From Piliocolobus tephrosceles (lineage: Eukaryota > Chordata > Mammalia > Primates > Cercopithecidae): a DNA stretch of 64,000 bases. Both the position numbers and the translations under genes were made by a program. Positions 12,700-23,005 of the stretch are shown here, in pieces. The notes beneath the pieces are model-generated. The model was not told the origin of the DNA. It worked only from the letters and a program-made list of their open reading frames with translations, and made no database searches. The stretch covers positions 116,149,141-116,213,140 of the forward strand of contig NC_045434.1 of NCBI RefSeq assembly GCF_002776525.5, written 5' to 3'. The stretch's first letter is position 1, and every line of letters begins with the position of its first letter.

Positions 12700-13262
12700 T
12701 TTGTGATAAGATGTCTCTAAATTGGCTCCTAAATATCTCTATTTCTAGTATTTGTACCTTGTGAAATGTTCTCTTTTTGAGTGTGACCTGGACTCTTTGA
12801 AATGCTACTAATTAGTAAAATACTACATATATAATGAGACATTACTTGGAAAACTACTTTACAAAATTGACTACTGACTTTCATCTAAGGTGCTCTTCCT
12901 CACTCCCTGGCTTGCTCACTTTCTGGGAAGACATTTGTCGTACTGTGAGATACCCTATGAAAAATCTCAAACTGCAAGAAGTGAGAGGCTCCAGGCAACA
13001 GCCAGGTAGAAATTGAGGCTTTTCATTCAAAATCTTTGAGGACCTAAATTTCCATTAACCAAATAAATGAACCTGACATTCCACCCTCCCCAGGTTGCCC
13101 TTCAGATAAAACTCCAGCCCTGGCCAACAGCATGATTAAAAAAAACAAGAAACTTTAGCCAGAGATATTCAGCTGAGCCACTTTCAGTATTCAGTCATTA
13201 GAAACTTTTAAGTTGATCAATTTGGAGTAAATTGTTATGTAGCAACAGATAACTGATATAAT
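12700..13262 (+). mobile_element. Probable MLT1-type MaLR LTR, sense
   Basis: The end 'attgttatgtagcaacagataactgatata' (13230-13259, shown here as a description of the landmark 'gcaacagataactgatata') matches the 3' end of MLT1 LTRs. Upstream, 'ccaaataaatgaa' and a CA-rich middle fit the poly(A) part. The copy is strongly diverged and the left limit is uncertain. Confidence 0.6.
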
Positions 13263-13265
13263 CTT

Positions 13266-14369
13266 CTACCCATTGTTAGGATATATGGAGCTTAAGGAAA
13301 AAATGCAGTTTTATAGAGATACAGTGAGAAACTGCAGAATGGCATGTGCAGGTGGAAATTAATTAGGGAATTGGGGCATGTGAATATACTTAAACTGTTT
13401 GAGCCTCTTAGGTACATATTTGCTTTAGTGGGATAAATACATTTTAAAAGTCCAGGATGGCACAGACATTTATATTTTTAATTCACTTATCTCATATTTT
13501 ATTTCAGTGTTAACTACTCATCTATGTCAAATCAATTATGCTCATTGGATTATTTTACTTTTATTCAAATTTTGTTATCTGGTACTTATTATATAGAATA
13601 TGCAAATTGAAGTCCTGTCTTTTAGCAATCAATAATGTTAAGGAGAAGAAACACAGAAATAAGTAGAATTTTATGATACTTTAAGATACAAACAGACTTC
13701 GCTTTGCATAATAGTGTGAGACCATAAAAATTACTATGAAAGCTGAAACTGTGCAAATAAACCTTAATAATCAATGGGGAAAATTATGATTGTTCCATGA
13801 CCTATAAAATATTTGTTAAAAATTTTAAAATGCTCTTACTGTGGGTGCAAAAATATATAGGGAAATAAAAAATAGTAAAACTAATATTTATTTAGTACAC
13901 CGTAATTTTTAAACTTAAAAAAATTAAATGTTTTATTTCTTTGTAAAAAAACTTATCAAGAATGTTTTGAATATTGATTGCCTTCTTGTTGTACAACTTA
14001 CACCACAAAGCAGGAATCTTTTTGTATGCCTTAGAGAATTGTTATATTCCTTTCTAAATTTGGATCAGCTCCCACTATTTTATTCTTTACACTTCCAGCA
14101 TTAAGAAATATCTTTGAGAGTTATTGGAATGTGAAGCTTTGTGTTGTTTTTGCTTCCTGTATGTCATCTCCAGTCTTTTACCATAATCAGCTTATTTATT
14201 TACATTGATAAGTTCACCTTCACTAAATTAACTCTGGCTGCTTATTTAGAGCCTTTCAGTCAGTGGCAGCGTCGACCTTGCCGCAATCTGCCATTTCACC
14301 TGTAAAATCTATATAGTGTTACATATTATCTATTAAATAGAGATTATATATATTATAATATATTATATA
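13266..14369. other. Unassigned, possible old DNA transposon at 13690-14290
   Basis: The stretch from 'acttcgctttgcataatagtg' (about 13697) to 'gccgcaatctgcc' (about 14290) has a repeat-like look, with paired phrases such as 'gctgaaactgtgcaaa' and 'gattgttccatgacc'. I remember these from an old interspersed repeat but cannot name it with confidence. The last 90 bases are AT-palindromic. Confidence 0.35.
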
Positions 14370-15008
14370 TGTGAAAGGAAAATAAACCTCAGGACTCCCA
14401 AATCACTAAGCGAAAGCAAAAGTCAAGCTGGGAGCTATGTCAGACAAACATACCTTCCATTATATTTCTAAATATGATTGCTGCAAATATAAAAAGCTAC
14501 ATATCTCCCTCACAATTTGCCCACAAGGAAATTCCTTGTGGGCAAAGGTCAGACAGAAGTCAAAGTCATCCCTCTGAGGCTCACCTGAGACAAATGCATA
14601 TCTGATTACTTCCTCTGCCCCATTGTTTATGTAAAAATGCAGATTCACTGAGCCGGACTAAATTGTGTGTTCAGTGGAAAGCTGATCAAGAACTCACATT
14701 GTGTATTCAGTGGAAGGCTTTATCAAGGACTGAATATAATATAACCTTTGACTCTCATCTAATTATAACTTGGAAGCCCCCACTTAGAGTTGTCCCACCT
14801 TACTGGTCCAAATGAACATATATCTCACACATATTGATGTCTCTTGTCTCCCTAAAATGTATAAAAGCAAGCTGTATTCCCCCCATTTTAGGCACATGTA
14901 ATCAGGACCTCCTGCAGCTATGTCACAGGCATGCCCTTAACCTTGGCAAAATATTAAATAAACGTTCTAAATTGATTGAGACTTTTTTCAGATACTTTTT
15001 GGTTTACA
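14370..15008 (+). mobile_element. Solo ERV1-type LTR, sense
   Basis: The element begins TGTGAAAGG and ends TTTACA, about 639 bases. It has a TATA-like 'aaatgtataaaagcaagctg' (14855-14874), a GC-richer stretch downstream and an 'attaaataaacg' poly(A) signal (AATAAA at 14956). The layout matches a class I retroviral LTR of the MER4-like group. No internal region adjoins it. It contains a 36-base imperfect tandem repeat and a strong inverted repeat, listed separately. Confidence 0.72.
14516..14546. repeat. 31-bp near-perfect palindrome in the LTR
   Basis: Arm TTTGCCCACAAGGAA (14516-14530), a single A (14531), then its exact reverse complement TTCCTTGTGGGCAAA (14532-14546). The arms are 15 bases with no mismatch, enough for a stable hairpin or cruciform. 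Confidence 0.97.
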
Positions 15009-15795
15009 TAGGCAATAGTATATATAATACATTAATGGTATTATACTACTAATATATACTATACTCTATTAAAATACTATATTATATTACTATATAATGG
15101 TATTATATATAATATATGGTTTCATTTTTGTAAGATGTCATGTAAGTTTATCACTAGGAGATAAGAAAACACTACACATTTGTTATCTGTGTGTAAACTG
15201 AATCACAAGAAAAGCTGTGATTAGTAATTGATAAGGACATGAGTCTATTGTATACATAGTAATTTGTGGGCTGCAGAAACAGCAGCAAACTTTATACTTT
15301 ATGCAGTTACAGTTTACATTTTGTGGTAATTAAAAATTGCACTTTGTTATTTGGGGGCTGGTGTTATTTTCTCTAAGTCACGGAAACTGAAATTTGCACA
15401 TATCATTTCCATGAAGAGTGAGGTTTTATTTGTTTAAAACCTGTACTTAGAGAACATCAAAGCCTAAAAAAAAAATAGTAGCTCCTTCTATTTAAACTTA
15501 CTTTTCTGGAGGAAATGGTTAAATCAGCATGTGCAGGTTGCTCAAACTCTACATATTCAGGAAAACAGAGTAGCTTGACAGTTTAGGAAGAAAGATAATA
15601 TCTGAGATCTTAGAGTATTTTGTTTGTTTGATAAGTATGTTTATGTATCCCTAAAGCTTCGGTCCTGAAGGACCAGTGTGATCAGGTAGTTTATGCTTAT
15701 ACTGTGATTTATGGTGGCTGAATGTATTCATCCTAAGGGACTGGAACCTGAGTAGCTGAAGTCAGTCATGCAAGGACTAGATGCCTATGTGGTAG
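15009..15795. other. AT-palindromic block, then unassigned sequence
   Basis: 15009-15122 is almost pure A/T with many 'tatata' and 'taatggtattata' phrases. The AT-rich block before the LTR (14290-14369) is similar, so the LTR probably inserted into one AT-rich tract. The remainder to 15795 is unassigned. Confidence 0.5.
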
Positions 15796-15800
15796 GACCC

Positions 15801-16175
15801 TACATTAGTCCATTCTTATGCTGCTAATAAAGACATACCCCAAACTGGGCAATTTGTAAAGAAGAGAGCTTTAATTGACTCACTGTTTAGCATGGCTGGA
15901 GAGCCTCAGGAAACTTATAATCATGTCAAAAGGTGAAGCAAACACATCCTTCTTCACATAGCGGCAGCAAGGAAAAGTGAAGAGCAAAGAGAAAAATGCC
16001 CCTTATAAAACCATTAGATCTCATCAGAACTCACCACTATCAAAAGAGCAGAAGCATGAGGGTAACCATCCCCATGATTCAGTTACCTCTTACTGTGTCC
16101 CTCCCTCCACACATGGGATTATGGGACTACCAATTTAAGGTGGGATTTGGGTGAGGATACAACCACACCATATCA
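15801..16175 (-). repeat. 3' LTR of the MaLR provirus
   Basis: Read on the minus strand, from 16175 it begins TGATATGGTGTGGTTGTATC and ends near 'ggactaatgta' at 15801. It contains 'tttataaggggcattttt' before the U3/R boundary and 'gtctttattagcagcataag' near the end. Confidence 0.88.
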
Positions 16176-17238
16176 TTTTATCCCTGGCTCCTCCCAAATC
16201 TCATATCCTCATAATTTAAAACACAATTGTGCCTTCCCACCAGTCCCCCAAAGTAGTAACTCATGCCTGCATTAATTCAAAAGTCCAAGTCCAAAATGTC
16301 ATCTGAGACATGGCAAGTCTCTTCCACCTATGAGACTGTAAAATCAAAAGCAAGTACATCACTTCCTAGATACAATGGGTTTACAGGCATTGGGTAAATA
16401 CACTCATTTCAAAAGGAAGAAATTGGTCAAAACAAAGAGGCTACAGGGCCCGAGCAAGTCCAAAATCCAATAGAGCAGTCATTCAACCTTAAAGTTCCAA
16501 AATAATCTTCTTTGATTCCATGTCTCATATCCAGGTCAGGCGGATGCCACAGGTAGTCTCCCATGGCTTTGAGCTTTGGCTCCCTTATAGCTTTGCAGGA
16601 TATAGCCCCACTCCCAGTTAGTTTCACAGGCTGGTGTTGAGTGCATGAGGCTTTTCCAGGCATACAGTGCAAGCTGTTGGTGGATCTACCATTCTGGGTT
16701 CTGGAGGATGATGTCCCTCTTCTCACAGCTCCGCAAGGTCATGCCAGTGGGGACTCTGTCAGGGATTATGACCTAACTCTGTCTGGGGTTATGACTCTAC
16801 ATTTTCTTTGTCCACTGCTCTCACAGAGGTTCTCAGTGAGGGTTTCACCCCTGTAGCAAACATCTGCATTGACATCCAGGCATTTCCATACATCCTCTGA
16901 AATCTAGGTAGAGGTTCCCAAACATCAATTCTTTACTTCTGTATATCTGCACGCTCAACACCACGTGGAAGTTGCCAAGGCTTGGGACTTGAACCCTCTC
17001 AAGCCTCAGCCTGAGCTGTGCCTTTACCACTTTTAGCCATGGCTAGAGTGGCTGGGACATGGGGCACCAAATCTCTAGGTTGCACACAGCAGGGGTGCCT
17101 TGGGCCCAGCCCAGGAAACCATATTTTTCCTCATAGGCCTCTGAGCCTGTGATGGGAGAGACTACTGTGAAGGTATCAGATATGCCCTGGGGACATTTTC
17201 CCCATTGTCTTGGTGCTTAACATTCAGCCCCTTGTTAC

Positions 17239-17658
17239 TTAGGCACATTTCTGCAGCAGGCTTGAATTTCTCCTCAGAAAGTGGGTTTTCTTTTCTATCC
17301 CATTGTCAGGCTGCAAAATTTTCAAAGTTTTATGCTCTGTTTTCTCTTGAATGCTTTGACACTTAGTAATTTCTTCTGCCAAATACCCTAAATTATCTCT
17401 CTCAAGTTCAAAGTGCCGCAGACAGCTAGGGCAGGAATAAAATGCCACCAGTCTCTTTGCATAGTAAGAATGACCTTTACTCCAGTTCCTAACAAATTCC
17501 TCATCTCCATCTGAGACCACCTCAGTTTGGACTTCATTGTCCGTATCAGTATCAGCATTGTGGTCCAAGCTATTCACTAAGCCTCTAGGAAGTTTCAAAC
17601 TTTTCCACATTTCCCTGTCTTCTTCTGAGCCCTCTATACTGTTCCAACCTCTGCCCAT
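17239..17658 (-). pseudogene. MaLR internal gag-like open frame, 139 codons
   Basis: An uninterrupted minus-strand frame of 139 residues in the part of the internal region next to the 5' LTR. It begins MGRGWNSIEGSEEDREMW and contains an acidic stretch (about residues 33-52) and a C-x2-C pair in 'YSCPSCLRHF' (about residues 74-83). This matches the well-known MaLR/THE1 internal frame, which is gag-related. The copy lacks a complete promoter LTR and any pol or env region, so I treat it as a relic that has stayed open by chance. Confidence 0.72.
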
Positions 17659-17713
17659 TACCCGATTTCAAAGTTGCTTCCAAATTTTGGGGTATCCTTA
17701 TAAGAGCACCTGA

Positions 17714-17857
17714 ATCTCTATCACAAGAAGAGCAGCATGGGGGTAACTGCCTCCATGATTCAATTGTCTCATACCGGATCCCTCCTACAATATGTGGGGA
17801 TTATGGGAATTACAAGTCAAGGTGAGATTCGGGTGGGAACACAGTCAAAACATGTCA
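17714..17857 (-). repeat. Partial 5' LTR of the MaLR provirus
   Basis: Begins, on the minus strand from 17857, TGACATGTTTTGACTGTG and can be followed for about 144 bases to a point near 'gaagagcagcatggggg'. After that the LTR stops abruptly and internal sequence ('ttggggtatccttataag') follows. About 230 bases, with the R and U5 parts, are absent. Confidence 0.82.
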
Positions 17858-17862
17858 GACCC

Positions 17863-18225
17863 CAATTTGAGCTCTGGACACCCGAAGCTGCATACGTTTC
17901 TTTGATTGATGACACTTTAGCTTTCCATGTGTTGTCAGAAGTTGTTGCTGGGAGATCTAAACGAGTCCTTGAAATTCTACCAACAGAAGACACCTAGAAG
18001 ATTGAGTCTGGTTTTACTTGGACCTTGTCCCATAGACCTCTTCCTTTTGCTGATTGCAATCTATATTCTTTCACTCTTAAAAATGTAAACATGAGTATAA
18101 CAACTTTCTTGAGTCCCTCTAGTGAATCACTGAGCCTGAAGGTGATCTTGGAGACCGTTGACATACCTGTGCATCTTCTGTCTTATGGCATTCCATCCTC
18201 TTCTTAAGCATTCTTTATTTTATAT
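17863..18225. other. Repeat-like block, probably an old LTR tail
   Basis: The phrases 'cctcttccttttgctgattg', 'cactcttaaaaatgtaaac' and 'gagtataacaactttcttga' are familiar from an old mammalian LTR-like repeat in the sense orientation. I cannot name the family. Open frames here are short and have no domain. Confidence 0.35.
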
Positions 18226-18230
18226 GAGAC

Positions 18231-18265
<35 letters not shown>

Positions 18266-18272
18266 ACATAAA
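18231..18272. repeat. (TA)n microsatellite
   Basis: About 12 TA units followed by interrupted 'tatgtatatatgtata'. Confidence 0.95.
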
Positions 18273-18285
18273 ATATATATTTTTC

Positions 18286-18589
18286 TTTTTCAACTTTTAT
18301 TGTAGGTTCTGAGGGTACATATGCAGGTATGCAGGTCTGTTACATAGGTAAATTACATTTCTCTGGGTTTGGTGCACAAATGATGTCATCACCCTTGTAG
18401 TGAGCATCGTACCTGATAGGAAGGTTTTTAGCTCTCACTCTCCTCCCACCCTGCAAACTCAAGTAGGTTCTGGCATCTATTGTTCTTCTCTTTGTCTCTA
18501 AACATATGCAAGTTTAGCTGTCACTCATAAGAAAAGAAAAAGCAAATACTGCATGTTCTCTCTTATAAGTGAATTAGGATAATGGTCAC

Positions 18590-18592
<3 letters not shown>
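18286..18592 (-). mobile_element. L1 3' UTR fragment, antisense, with internal inversion
   Basis: The plus strand shows antisense landmarks of a primate L1 3' UTR: 'aggttctgagggtacatatg', 'cctgataggaaggtttttag' and 'ctcctcccaccctgcaaact'. Near 18531-18573 the order is reversed relative to the normal L1 order, then 'ttaggataatgg' resumes normally. See the finding on this inversion. Confidence 0.82.
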
Positions 18593-18623
<31 letters not shown>

Positions 18624-18905
18624 AGATGCAGTTTTGTTCTTGTTGCCCAGGCTGGAGTACAATGGTGCAATCTCGGCTCACCATAACCTCTGTCTCCCAG
18701 GTTCAAGTGATTCTCCTGCCTCAACCTACCGAGTAGCTGGGATTGCAGGGATGTGCCACCAGGCCCGGCTAATTTTTGTGTTTTTAGTAGAGACAGGATT
18801 TCTCCACATTGGCCAGGGTAGTCTTGAACTCCCAACTTCAGGTGATCTGCCGGCCTTGGCCTCCCAAAGTGCTGGGATTACGGGCATGAGCCACTGTGCC
18901 CGGCC
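18593..18905 (-). mobile_element. Alu, antisense, full-length, AluS-like
   Basis: A T-run (18593-18622) leads into a complete reverse-oriented Alu that ends 'gtgcccggcc'. 'ggctaatttttgtg' and many CpG-decay changes suggest an S-class copy. Confidence 0.95.
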
Positions 18906-19612
18906 TCCACCAAATATTTTTTATAGAAAAATGAAACAGCCATGATCCTTACCCACATGAAGCCTGATGAAAAAACAGAAAATTGGGGTAAACAATCCCC
19001 ATTAACAAAAATATGGTATTATTTTCAACTGGGTTAGTACTGGCTGAGAAAAATAGAAGTTGATGCAATTTTAGGTAGGGAGGAAACATTTAGGAAAGTA
19101 GCATGTGAACAAGCACTAGGATAAAATATGGGGACAGTAAGATGTAAGAACAATAACTGAAACAACTCTGAGATGAGGATATTGAGAAAGCCACTGTGGC
19201 TTAAGCAAATTTAGTAAGAATCAGATTTGTAGAAAATATCTTTAGAGAGGTAGGTATAGGCCAATCATGGAGGATTTACTTGAGTATAAAAGCCTTTCTT
19301 TGTTTTATATGTATGATGAAAGTAACAAAAGTTAATGTACATGTTAAATATATGATTATGGTGTCTCTGCACAGGATAAAATAAAAAGAGAGAACAGGTT
19401 AGCAGTATGGAGATTAAAAAGACAACAAAATTAAAGTGAAGATATCCAGCTACAGTTCCAACTGCGACTTGCAAGACTGTAATTTCACGTGTCAATAGAG
19501 ATGTATATGTGGGAATACTTACTTTATAAATTATAAGTTATATTACAATGCATACGATTTTTTTAAAAAGCATCCAGAGTGATTGCAGAGCATGTTCTGT
19601 AATAAGAAGTGA
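18906..19612. other. Unassigned AT-rich sequence
   Basis: No recognisable repeat or exon. The stretch separates the AluS-like copy from the next AluY. Confidence 0.4.
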
Positions 19613-19764
19613 AGTTCTTCAACATTTTTTTTTTTTTTTTTTTTTTTTTTTTNNNNNNNNNNNNNNNNNNNNNNNNNNNNNNNNNNNNNNNNNNNNNNNN
19701 NNNNNNNNNNNNNNNNNNNNNNNNNNNNNNNNNNNNNNNNNNNNNNNNNNNNCCTCGCCCGGCT

Positions 19765-19795
<31 letters not shown>

Positions 19796-19937
19796 GTAGT
19801 TTTTAGTAGAGACGGGGTTTCACCGTGTTAGCCTGGATGGTCTCGATCTCCTGACCCGTGATCCGCCCGTCTCGGCCTCCCAAAGTGCTGGGATTACAGG
19901 CTTGAGCCACCGCGCCCGGCCAGTTCTTCAACATTTT
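19613..19937 (-). mobile_element. AluY, antisense, with gap inside it
   Basis: A perfect 16-base target duplication, AGTTCTTCAACATTTT, lies at 19613-19628 and 19922-19937. Between the two is a T-run, 100 N, then the rest of an AluY ending 'ggcttgagccaccgcgcccggcc' in meaning (last bases 'ccgcgcccggcc'). The visible body lacks the right monomer, which must lie in the gap. A second T-run of about 27 sits in the middle linker, itself unusual. Confidence 0.95.
19653..19752. other. Assembly gap, 100 N
   Basis: Exactly 100 N. It replaces part of the AluY right monomer and tail, where about 130 bases of Alu are expected. The true missing length is therefore probably a little over 100 bases. Confidence 0.98.
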
Positions 19938-20119
19938 AAAGGCAGGAAACATATTTAGGTGGAGTTTCCAAAATGGTAGGAGAGAAACCTTGATGATATG
20001 GAGAAATATTTCCAAGTAGAGGGCAAGACTAACTGTGTCAAAAGCTCTGAGGTGAAAAATATGTTGAAGATTGAAAAGCAATTAAATTAAATCACTCTGC
20101 GGATAACCTTCCCTCTCAA

Positions 20120-21085
20120 CCTCATATTCATTCACCCATTCAACGATTATTTCCTGAGCTCCTGTCCTATGTAGAACCCTCTTCTAGGCACTTAGGCTAT
20201 ATCACTGAATAAAGTATCTTGCTAAAAAGGATAAGTATATAAGTAAAGGAAAGAAGTACAACTATTTGAATAAAAGAAAGAAAAAGTAAAATCAGAAGTA
20301 TAAGTAAAGGTGTATTAAATAATGTGATTAGTTATAACCTTCAATGAAAGAGTAACATGTAACTAAAGACTTGAAAGAGATGAAGAAGTTATTCATGAAA
20401 ATATAAAGTCTAAGTGTATTCCAGGAATATTTCTAGTGCATTTATTATAAGGTGAAAGCATGCCTGGAGTACTGGGGGAGCAGTAAGGATATCTATGTGC
20501 TCAGAACAGAGTGAAAGGGGAAATTACTAAGATAGGTCTCAGAGAAGACAATTACAAGATCTGGTATTTACTCTGCATGACAGGAAGAAACATTGCAACA
20601 TTTTGAGCAGAATGACAATAACACATTTGGTTTTCAAAGACTATCTGCAATAGAATCCAGTTTTCTGGGGTAAGAATTAAAACAAAAAGCATTAATTAAT
20701 TGCAGGTCATTACAATAATCCAAGTAACAACTTATGGTGGTTTGTCACAGGATTATAGCAGTGGAAGAGATAAAGAACGTTCATATTTTGTTTATGTTCT
20801 TAAAAACAGACTCAATACAATTTCCTGATGCACTGAACATGGATTACAAAAGGAGGCAAGAATAACTCCAGTGTTCTTAATCTATACAACAGTAAAGGCA
20901 GTTTTAGTAAACTGAGGTGGGGACTGTGGATGGAGCAGGTTTGGGGGTGACAGTCAAAATGTCAGCTATTGATTTATTAATATTTAGGTAATAAAATAGT
21001 CATTCAAATAGCAAAGTTAATAATGTAGCTGAATATAACAGTCTAGATTGTGGTAGAGAGATTTGGGTTTGAGTTTGAGAAAATA
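20120..21085 (-). mobile_element. Long L2 relic, antisense
   Basis: Antisense L2 landmarks occur in the expected order. 'cattcacccattcaacgatt' and 'cttctaggcactta' come first (20129-20195), then 'ggtcattacaataatccaag' (20705-20724), 'tggtggtttgtcacag' and 'ggagcaggtttgggggtgac' (20933-20952). The copy is about 1 kb long and strongly diverged. Confidence 0.72.
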
Positions 21086-21319
21086 GGATGAATAAGCAGG
21101 AGTAATATAATTTCCTGTTGTCATCATTTACTGGCAGTAACATCCATCCTTTTCCTTTCTTTTGTAATGAAAGGCGTGACCCTTCCCTGAATATAGCCTA
21201 TTCTTTCCAATATACTTGGCATTCTATCCCCACTCTTCAGAGTAATTATTGTGCCATTTTTTCCACTGACTTTTTCTCATGTATTAAAAATATTTCTCTG
21301 GTAGAGATGAAAGCTTCTG

Positions 21320-21320
21320 G

Positions 21321-21389
<69 letters not shown>
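21320..21389. repeat. Compound (A)n(TA)n(TG)n microsatellite
   Basis: About 18 A, then about 10 TA units, then about 15 TG units without interruption. This is probably polymorphic. Confidence 0.97.
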
Positions 21390-21390
<1 letters not shown>

Positions 21391-22671
21391 CTCAGCTGTT
21401 TTACATCTGTTCCTTGAATCTACTGACAACATCAAAGCCAATAAGAAAATGGAGGAGAAATGTTTCTCCTTTGTTGCAGTTAGGAAAAATGTCGTAACTC
21501 CAATCATGATCCATGAAGAACAGCTGAGAAATAATTTGAAACACCATCCAAAAGAGGAAAGATACTTAGAGCCAACATACATTTTCCTGAGAATATATTC
21601 TTATATCTTGATCAAGGCAAGTTTTTGTTTTGTTGTTAAGTAAAAACATTTGTTCTTAAATGCCCATCTGTGTCTCAATGTTAGCGGTATGCCTTTTGGT
21701 AGGAAATAACCAGAACATTGTAGGATGTTTAGCTCCTCTGAATCCACTTCCTAAATGTCAGTATTATTAGCTTACATTGTCACAACCAAGTCTGGTTCTA
21801 AATATTCCTAAACTGATTTGGGGAGCTGTATTCTGTACTGTTCTAAATGTTAAATGGTATTATTTACAGTTATTTGTTTTAGGCTCATAATTGGCAAGTC
21901 AAAATGGAAAACGAGCTCAGGTTCAAGTTCAATAAGTGTCAGGCTTACTGATAGCAGAGGAAAAACTGTGTATAAATACCACCCTTATTGTCTGTGACAT
22001 AGGCTTCTCATTAGAAGACACTAGAGACATTGACATCTACTTAAAAAAAGAAGATATGATCACAGAAAAGCTATCATATAAAAGGTCTACAATATAAAAT
22101 ACATCAACAGTTACGAAAAAACAATGACAGAAAACATACAAATGTTTATGTTAGTTATTTATGAGTAAATGGCATTACAGAACAGTTTAATTTATCTCTT
22201 TATACTTTTACATTTCCAAAATTTCACAGTGTATGTGTGCATGTATATGTATAATGAAAAAATAAATTTAGCAAAGTATCTTGTAGATTTAATGATGAGA
22301 ACATGTTATTAGAGTCTTTCAGAAGCAATTAATACTACTATAATTTTCATTGTTTAAAATACATTAATAGATTAAATATATTTATAATTATAAAATAGAA
22401 ACATAATGCACACCTTAACCTTAATAACTATAATGTCATCTAAAGAGAAGATCTAGTAAATGTGTTATTGGACTAAATTATTTGATAATTTAGTGAATAA
22501 AATGATAGAATTTGCCTTTGTAGTTTTTCTGGAACTGAAAACAGTTTAATTAACAGGCTAGCCTTGACCCAAGAGTACATAGAAAAATAAGTCAAGTGAT
22601 ATTGTAGTAAAGCCAAAAACATTTAAAAAATTATTTTAATATTAATCACAATATTTTTAGTATAAATATGG
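21390..22671. other. Unassigned AT-rich sequence
   Basis: No element recognised. The short open frames at 21359-21643 begin in the TG microsatellite and have no coding support. Confidence 0.4.
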
Positions 22672-23005
22672 TACAGTCATGCACTGCATAAGAATGTTTC
22701 AGTCAATAATGGACTGCATGTATGACTGTGGTTTCATAAAGTTATAATGCTATGTTTTTATTGGACCTTTTCTATGCCTATATACACAATGGTAAATACC
22801 ATTGTCTTACTACAACTGCCTACAGTACTCAGTACAGTAACATAATGTACAGGGTTACAAACTATGAGAAGTAGGCTATTCTCATACCTTAGGAGTGCAG
22901 TAGGCTATACTATCTAGGTTTGTGTAAGTACATCCTAAGATGTTCAGTGACTAAAATCTCTTAACAATGAATTTCTCAGAACATATTCCTATCCTTAAGC
23001 ACAGG
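22672..23005 (+). mobile_element. Tigger-like nonautonomous DNA transposon
   Basis: Starts at a TA followed by 'cagtcatgcactgcataaga' and ends near 'cctatccttaagcacag', a degraded inverted terminal repeat. The middle has the family's typical phrases: 'ggttt(c)ataaagttataatg', 'attggaccttttctatgcc', 'actgcctacagtactcagta' and 'aggctatactatctaggttt'. This is the family whose full consensus is largely self-complementary. The exact subfamily name is uncertain. Confidence 0.72.

Larger units (their letters stand above)
15801..17857 (-). mobile_element. MaLR (MST/THE1-type) provirus, minus strand
   Basis: A non-autonomous ERVL-MaLR copy. The 3' LTR lies at 15801-16175, the internal region at 16176-17713 and a partial 5' LTR at 17714-17857. 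A 5-base target duplication, GACCC, flanks it (15796-15800 and 17858-17862), which is the usual size for this group. The 5' LTR keeps only its first ~144 bases. The sequence that should hold the rest of the LTR and the primer-binding site is missing. MaLR elements depended on other ERVs for replication. Confidence 0.9.

Noticed and set aside
16427..16726. 99-codon minus-strand frame in the MaLR internal region
   Set aside because: It lies in the noncoding 3' part of the MaLR internal sequence and is not a known MaLR frame.
17737..18207. Plus-strand frames next to the MaLR provirus
   Set aside because: They are partly antisense to the LTR and partly in an old repeat-like block, with no coding support.
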